Source: Acidimicrobiia bacterium
Lineage (GTDB): Bacteria; Actinomycetota; Acidimicrobiia; Acidimicrobiales; AC-14
Reading direction: 5' to 3'
NCBI GenBank assembly: GCA_019243595.1
Contig: JAFAUA010000016.1
Location: forward strand, 1 to 9,526
Length of the DNA: 9,526 bases
The notes under the pieces were generated by a model. It ran no database searches. It was not told the DNA's origin and saw only the letters and a list, made by a program, of their open reading frames with translations. A program made the translations under genes and the position numbers. The number at the start of each line of letters is the position of its first letter. Within the stretch, counting starts at the first letter, position 1. Shown one piece after another: positions 6,077-9,526 of the stretch.

Positions 6077-6667
6077 TCAGCGGCGCACCGGGTACCGGAG
6101 GTGGAGCGCCCGGGCGCCCTCGACGACGGCGGGGTCCTCGAGCATGACGTGGTCGCCGACGAGGTCGCCGAAGTAGCGGATGCCGCTGCCGAAGAGCACT
6201 GGCACCTGGCTGATGCAGACCTCGTCGACCAGGCCGAGGTTTAGCGCCTGCTGGAGGATGTCGGCGCTGGCGATCGTCACGAACTTGTCGCCGGCGATCT
6301 CCTTCGCTGTCGCGATCGCCTCTTCGACGCTCCCGGCGAACGTCGTCCGCGGGAACCGCTCCCCCGCGTCCTCCGGCGGAGGCCGGTGGGTCACCACGAC
6401 CACGGGGGCGCCAGCGGGGTGGTTGTCGCCCCACCCGTCGGTGATGTCGAACAGCCGACGGCCGGCGACGATCGCGCCGCAGCCCGACGTGAGCTCCTGG
6501 AGCATCGGGGCGCTCGCGGGGTCGACCTTGAAGGTCATGTCCTCCTGGGCGCTGGGCACGACAACGTCGCCACCCCAGTACCAGTCGAACAGCTCCGCCG
6601 GGTTGTCATCGGGCTGGGCGACGAACCCGTCGAGCGACATGCACATGTGAGTCAGCACCTTGGCCAT
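6077..6667 (-). CDS. Dihydrofolate reductase family (RibD C-terminal domain-like) protein
   Basis: The 196-residue product has the plan of RibD-C/DHFR-like reductases: MAKVLTHMCMSLDGFVAQPD (1-20), the cofactor-side motif GAIVAGRRLFD (64-74), LGLVDEVCISQVPVLFGSG (144-162) and a C-terminal HLRYPV strand. The family binds NAD(P)H and reduces mostly unidentified substrates; it is not the folate enzyme itself. In the usual Gly-Gly-x position before the LVDE helix this protein has ASAD (133-136), a variant seen in some subfamilies. The ATG at 6667 is well placed for the N-terminal strand, with only GGGG upstream as a possible ribosome binding site. It is the first gene of the co-directional run down to 3181. 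A role supplying reduced product or cofactor chemistry to the downstream methyltransferase and diiron protein is speculative. Confidence 0.9.
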   Translation of the reverse strand: MAKVLTHMCMSLDGFVAQPDDNPAELFDWYWGGDVVVPSAQEDMTFKVDPASAPMLQELTSGCGAIVAGRRLFDITDGWGDNHPAGAPVVVVTHRPPPEDAGERFPRTTFAGSVEEAIATAKEIAGDKFVTIASADILQQALNLGLVDEVCISQVPVLFGSGIRYFGDLVGDHVMLEDPAVVEGARALHLRYPVRR

Positions 6668-6746
6668 GCCCCATTTGACTCGACCGGCACCCCAGACTCA
6701 TCGGTCGACCGTCGCGGTATGAATGCGCGCGAACTGTTCAGGATCG

Positions 6747-6787
6747 AGGCGGCGAGCGGAATCGAACCGCTGTAACAAGCTCTGCAG
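6747..6787 (-). tRNA. 3' half of a tRNA-Cys gene (probable att-site relic)
   Basis: On the minus strand the order is anticodon loop CTGCAGA (6787-6781, anticodon GCA), stem GCTTG, four-base variable region TTAC, T-stem AGCGG, T-loop TTCGATT, T-stem CCGCT (perfect pairing), acceptor CGCCGCC and U73 (6747). The short variable loop, GCA anticodon and U73 all fit tRNA-Cys. The 5' half is missing: the bases before the loop (GACGC) pair only partly with GCTTG, and no GGCGGCG acceptor strand occurs upstream. Tyrosine-recombinase elements integrate into tRNA 3' ends and leave such fragments. The orientation implies that chromosome lies to the left and the element to the right (6790 onward). It is not a functional tRNA. 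Confidence 0.65.
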
Positions 6788-6909
6788 GCGTCCTTCCAGT
6801 AGCGCGAAACAGCAGGTCAGAGGCCATTTCCTGAGGCCCGGGGAGCATCTTTGGAGCAACTGGGGGGCGGATGCGGCGGTACCCGACGACACGGGTGATG
6901 TCGCGATCG

Positions 6910-6920
6910 CATGACTCATG
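6910..6920. promoter_or_regulatory. Palindrome over the antitoxin start codon
   Basis: CATGA-C-TCATG is a perfect 11-base palindrome that includes the antitoxin ATG (6911). Antitoxins of this type often repress their own operon through palindromes near the start codon, so this could be an operator or part of one. It also encodes the conserved-looking start MTHD, so it may be coincidental. Confidence 0.25.
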
Positions 6921-7130
6921 ACACGAACTCCGCCACTATTCGCACGCCCGAGGACCTCGCCGACACGGCCGAGGTGGTAGCACGCGGACGTGGGATCAGC
7001 GTGAACGCGCTTGTATTCGATGCCCTGCGCGCCGAGCTCGATGCGCGTGAAGCGGGATAAGAAGTTCATGGCGAAGCTGCACGAGCTAGCGAGCCGAGAC
7101 AAGGAGATCCTCGACCGGCTTGCTGAGTGA
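6911..7130 (+). pseudogene. Ribbon-helix-helix-like antitoxin of a Doc system, frameshifted
   Basis: From ATG 6911 the frame reads MTHDTNSATIRTPEDLADTA, then EVVARGRGISVNALVFDALR and AELD, and soon stops at TAA 7058-7060 (49 residues). In the next frame the expected continuation appears: RVKRDKKFMAKL, then HELASRDKEILDRLAE, ending at TGA 7128-7130. Removing one base near 7043 joins the two into a 72-residue antitoxin (ALRAELD-RVKRDKKF), so a single-base insertion explains the break. The N-terminal part is the DNA-binding, autorepressing half; the lost tail would bind the toxin. The stop of the restored frame overlaps the toxin GTG (GTGA), the usual toxin-antitoxin layout. A sequencing error or programmed frameshifting cannot be excluded from one sequence. 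Confidence 0.8.
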
Positions 7131-7489
7131 GATACCTCAGCCTGGCGGAGGCACTCACAATCGCGGAGGTCGTAGCCGGGATCGAGGCCGTGACGCTTGT
7201 CAAAGCGTCCGGGCTGGAGCTCCTCGACTCAGCGCTCCACGCGCCGCAGGCGGAATTCGGCGACGAGGAGTTCTATCCGAGGTTCCTCGACACGGCCGCC
7301 GTCCTCGTCGTTCGCATCGCCCGTAACCACCCGCTGCCCGATGGAAACAAGCGCCTCGCTGAACCGCCCCGGGATCCGCGGAGGCACTCGGGCGAGCGGA
7401 CGCTCGCGGTCATGTGCGCCGCCCCAACGCTCTCGCTGCAATCGGCCATGTGGCTGAGCAAGCGTTGTTGCGGTCGTTCGCGGTGGTAA
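7127..7489 (+). pseudogene. doc: Doc (death-on-curing, Fic-fold) toxin with lost C-terminus
   Basis: The GTG start (7127) overlaps the antitoxin stop. Residues 1-78 are a typical Doc N-terminus: MRYLSLAEALTIAE, LELLDSALHAPQAEFGDEEFY (30-50) and the Fic motif HPLPDGNKR (68-76), with catalytic His68 and the phosphate-binding GNKR. Doc enzymes phosphorylate EF-Tu and stop translation. After Ala78 (about base 7360) the sequence changes to a basic, low-hydrophobicity tail (EPPRDPRRHSGERT and on) with none of the usual helices that follow the motif. None of the three forward frames after this point restores them, so this looks like truncation by deletion or recombination, not a simple frameshift. 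With the antitoxin also broken, the toxin is probably inactive; if it were active the cell would be poorly protected. Confidence 0.82.
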
Positions 7490-7517
7490 ACAAACGGTAA
7501 AGAGGAGCACGTCACCG

Positions 7518-7546
7518 TTGCTCCGGTCGGTCCGCGTGCTTAGGTT
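7518..7546 (+). promoter_or_regulatory. Candidate promoter of the glycine-rich protein gene
   Basis: TTGCTC (7518-7523) and TAGGTT (7541-7546) are separated by 17 bases. TAGxxT is the common actinobacterial -10; the -35 matches only three of six. A start near 7553 would give a leader of about 37 bases that includes the hairpin at 7562-7578. Confidence 0.4.
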
Positions 7547-7561
7547 CTGTCGCCTACAGGT

Positions 7562-7578
7562 CGGCTCCGTGGGAGCCG
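7562..7578 (+). promoter_or_regulatory. Perfect hairpin just before the ribosome binding site
   Basis: CGGCTCC-GTG-GGAGCCG is a perfect 7-base-pair stem with a three-base loop, one base before AGGGGGG (7580-7586), the ribosome binding site of the gene starting at 7590. In the mRNA it would stand at the edge of the ribosome site and could stabilise the transcript or limit initiation. No T-tract follows, so it is not an intrinsic terminator. Confidence 0.45.
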
Positions 7579-7589
7579 CAGGGGGGACG

Positions 7590-9526
7590 ATGAAGAGCAC
7601 AGCAGCTCTCGCCGCGGCAGGTCTGGTCGCGCTTGGACTCGCCGCGTTGGTGCCGAGCGGCTCCGCGCATGCCGCGTCGACCGGCGCGTGCGCCCAGACC
7701 GGTTCGACCACGGTCACCGTGACGTGCTCGATCGCCAACGACGCTTCCGGCATCGGCACCTGGACGCCCCCTCCCGGACTGCTCACCGCCCACTTCGACG
7801 TGAAGGGCGCCGCCGGCGGCGCCGGCGAGGCAGCCTCTGGCGGCGCCGGCGGCGACACCGTGGCTGCCGTGCCTGTCGGCTCGACGTCGACCTTCGACAT
7901 CTCCGTCGGCGCCAGGGGCCAAAACGCGAGCGCCGGCCACACGGGCGGCTCGCCAGGCGGCGGCAACGGTGACGGCGGCGGGGGAGGCGCGTCGGTCGTG
8001 AGTACCAGCGGCACCGTCGCCGACACCACCAGCTGGGTTATGGCCGCGGGCGGCGGCGGTGGCGGTAGCGATGAGGATGGTGAGACCGGCGGCCCCGGCG
8101 GCGGCACCACGGGCGGCGACGGCGCGGGCGTCTGCCCTGGCCCAGGCGGTGGCCAGACCACCGCCACCGGCAGCGGCCAGCATCTGTCCGGTGGCGCAGG
8201 CGTGGGTGCTGGCGGCGGCGGCGGTGGCGGATTCGTGGGCGGCGCCGGCGGCGGAGGAACGGTGGGAGGCGGTTGCAACACTGGCGGCGGCGGCGGCGGG
8301 TCCGGCTACTTCGACCCCGCTCGTACGATCGGCGCCGTCACGACCCAGGGCGGCGGGAGCACCGGCGACGGCACCGTCGTCATCACCTACACCCAGCCCA
8401 CGCCGTGCACCTCGTCGTCGACGACCGCCGGCGTCACGACCGTGACCTGCAACTTCATCGACAACACCGTGCAGTCCTGGACGGTGCCTACAGGCGTGAC
8501 CTCGGCCACGATCGACGCCTCCGGCGCCCAGGGGGGAAGCGGATATAACAACGCACCTGCCGTGGACGGCGGCAAGGGAGCAGAGGTTGCAGGCAAGTTC
8601 TCCGTCGCCCCCGGCGAGACCCTGGGGGTCGTCGTCGGCGGGGCCGGCGCGAACGGGCCGCCAGGCTTTTCCGGCGCACCCGGTGGCGGTGGCGGTGGGT
8701 CATTCGTGTATCGCACGCCCACCAGCGGCGGCCTTCTCCTCGCGGCGGCCGGGGGTGGTGGAAGCGACGGTATCGCCGACAGCAGAACGGCGGGGAGCGC
8801 CTCCAAGAATGCCTCGCACGGCGCGGGGTCGGATGGGGTTCCCGGGACCGATGGCAACGGCGGGCACGGGTCCCAAACGAGTATCGGCGGCGGCGCAGGC
8901 GGCGGCGGTCTCTTGACTGACGGCACCGATGGCGAGGGCTGCTGCACGGGCGGTGGCAAGGCCTTGGTCCACGGAGCAGCAGGAGGCGCCGGCTCGGGCG
9001 CGGTGACCGGAGGCTTCGGCGGCGGCGGCGCCGGCGCGGCTGCTGCTGGCGGCGGAGGCGGCTACAACGGCGGCGGCGGAGGTGACAGCTTTAGCGGCGA
9101 CTCCAACGCCGGCGGCGGCGGCGGTTCGATCGTCGCCACATCGGCAACGTCGCCCAGCGGCCAAGACGGTGTCCGCGAAAGCAACGGCGTCGTGACCATC
9201 ACCTACACGGCGCGCACGACGCTTGGCATCACCAAGGGCGGCCCCACCACGGCGACGCCGGGCTCCAACATCACCTACAACGTCTCGGTGACCAATAGCG
9301 GCACGGTCAACGCGCTCAACGCGGCAATGACCGACGCCCTGCCGTCGGGCACGTCGTTCGTGTCTGCGACCCAGACCGCACCGACCACAGGCTGGACCTG
9401 TGGCGCGACGGGCAACAACGTGAGCTGCACCAACTCGAGCTTCGCGGTGGGCACGGCCACATTCTCGATCGTTGCCCACGTAGCGCTCTCCACCTCTGGT
9501 CAGGTGTCGAACACGGCGTCGGCCTC
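7590..9526 (+). CDS. Secreted glycine-rich protein with two ALK/LTK-GRD-like modules and a DUF11 domain, 3'-truncated by the window
   Basis: The ATG at 7590 follows AGGGGGG; the frame stays open to the last base (645 residues visible, no stop). Residues 1-28 form a signal peptide ending SAHA. Two modules of about 240-265 residues follow (32-268 and 272-538), each opening with a C-x11/13-C pair (Cys34/46, Cys273/287), then a W-T-x-P-x-G strand (Trp58, Trp297), a GAxGG start, long Gly-rich stretches with GGGGGGS and AAGGGGG, and closing V(V/T)ITYT. This plan resembles the glycine-rich domain of ALK/LTK receptors, also common in bacterial secreted proteins. From residue 543 a DUF11 repeat begins (LGITKGGPTTATPGSNITYN), a surface-protein beta domain. 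The C-terminus, and any anchor, are outside the window. Likely an extracellular structural or adhesive protein; the function is not known. Confidence 0.87.
   Translation, partial: MKSTAALAAAGLVALGLAALVPSGSAHAASTGACAQTGSTTVTVTCSIANDASGIGTWTPPPGLLTAHFDVKGAAGGAGEAASGGAGGDTVAAVPVGSTSTFDISVGARGQNASAGHTGGSPGGGNGDGGGGGASVVSTSGTVADTTSWVMAAGGGGGGSDEDGETGGPGGGTTGGDGAGVCPGPGGGQTTATGSGQHLSGGAGVGAGGGGGGGFVGGAGGGGTVGGGCNTGGGGGGSGYFDPARTIGAVTTQGGGSTGDGTVVITYTQPTPCTSSSTTAGVTTVTCNFIDNTVQSWTVPTGVTSATIDASGAQGGSGYNNAPAVDGGKGAEVAGKFSVAPGETLGVVVGGAGANGPPGFSGAPGGGGGGSFVYRTPTSGGLLLAAAGGGGSDGIADSRTAGSASKNASHGAGSDGVPGTDGNGGHGSQTSIGGGAGGGGLLTDGTDGEGCCTGGGKALVHGAAGGAGSGAVTGGFGGGGAGAAAAGGGGGYNGGGGGDSFSGDSNAGGGGGSIVATSATSPSGQDGVRESNGVVTITYTARTTLGITKGGPTTATPGSNITYNVSVTNSGTVNALNAAMTDALPSGTSFVSATQTAPTTGWTCGATGNNVSCTNSSFAVGTATFSIVAHVALSTSGQVSNTASA
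7683..9209 (+). repeat. Two diverged tandem glycine-rich modules within one gene
   Basis: Module 1 (7683-8393) and module 2 (8403-9209) share the same order of landmarks: Cys pair, Trp-containing strand, GAxGG, poly-Gly blocks, VxITYT. The DNA is dominated by GGCGGC runs, so low-complexity similarity between the modules is partly codon-driven; the shared non-Gly landmarks show true duplication. Confidence 0.7.

Noticed and set aside
5362..6147. 261-residue plus-strand frame opposite the methyltransferase
   Set aside because: The minus strand shows clear methyltransferase motifs; the plus frame is a high-GC shadow with no recognisable motif.
6386..6775. Plus-strand frame ending in EAASGIEPL
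   Set aside because: It is opposite the reductase gene, and its end is the antisense translation of the tRNA 3' fragment, a known kind of spurious protein tail.
6698..7102. 134-residue minus-strand frame across the tRNA fragment and antitoxin
   Set aside because: It is opposite the antitoxin and runs over non-coding DNA; no motif supports it.
7229..8281. 350-residue proline-rich reading frame on the minus strand
   Set aside because: It is the antisense image of the GGC-rich glycine codons of the gene at 7590; it also crosses the toxin gene and has no coherent domain.
7800..9130. Repeated GGCGGC blocks as a possible CRISPR or DNA repeat array
   Set aside because: Repeats have no regular unit or spacers; they are glycine codons in one open frame.

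Overview
The window is high-GC DNA that most likely comes from an actinobacterium (Actinomycetota). The main clues are a MerR-type HspR repressor next to hsp20 with a HAIR-like operator, a GH84 surface glycosidase ending in an LAxTG (class E type) sorting signal, SpoIIE/STAS partner-switching proteins, and TAGxxT/TTGACA-like promoters. I cannot assign a genus.

Layout. Bases 1-1368 (+) hold the 3' part of a secreted GH84 beta-N-acetylglucosaminidase-type protein with a C-terminal wall or membrane anchor. Bases 1395-1917 (+) hold a 65-residue charged protein and a STAS anti-sigma-factor antagonist, closed by a large hairpin and T-tract terminator (1951-2028). Bases 2070-3153 form a small stress locus: a 28-residue membrane peptide (-) and hspR (-), then hsp20 (+) divergent from hspR, with back-to-back promoters and a candidate HspR operator between them. 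Bases 6667 down to 3181 (-) are a co-directional run: a DHFR/RibD-like reductase, a PrmC-like methyltransferase, a haem-oxygenase-like diiron protein (its GTG overlaps the methyltransferase stop codon) and a GAF-SpoIIE (RsbU-type) phosphatase. The phosphatase converges on hsp20.

From about 6700 the character changes. A 3' half of a tRNA-Cys gene (6747-6787, -) looks like an attachment-site relic. It is followed by a decayed toxin-antitoxin pair: a ribbon-helix-helix-like antitoxin broken by a one-base frameshift and a Doc/Fic toxin that loses its family C-terminus just after the catalytic motif. The window ends inside a large secreted glycine-rich protein (7590 to beyond 9526, +) with two ALK/LTK-GRD-like modules followed by a DUF11 domain. 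This gene is open at the window edge.

How the parts fit. The STAS protein and the RsbU-type phosphatase are two halves of a partner-switching pathway, but no anti-sigma kinase or sigma factor is visible. HspR and Hsp20 form a self-contained heat-shock switch. The reductase, methyltransferase and diiron protein look like a small tailoring or biosynthetic cassette with unknown substrate, and they are the best candidate here for an undescribed enzymatic system. The tRNA fragment and broken toxin-antitoxin pair suggest an old integrative-element boundary.
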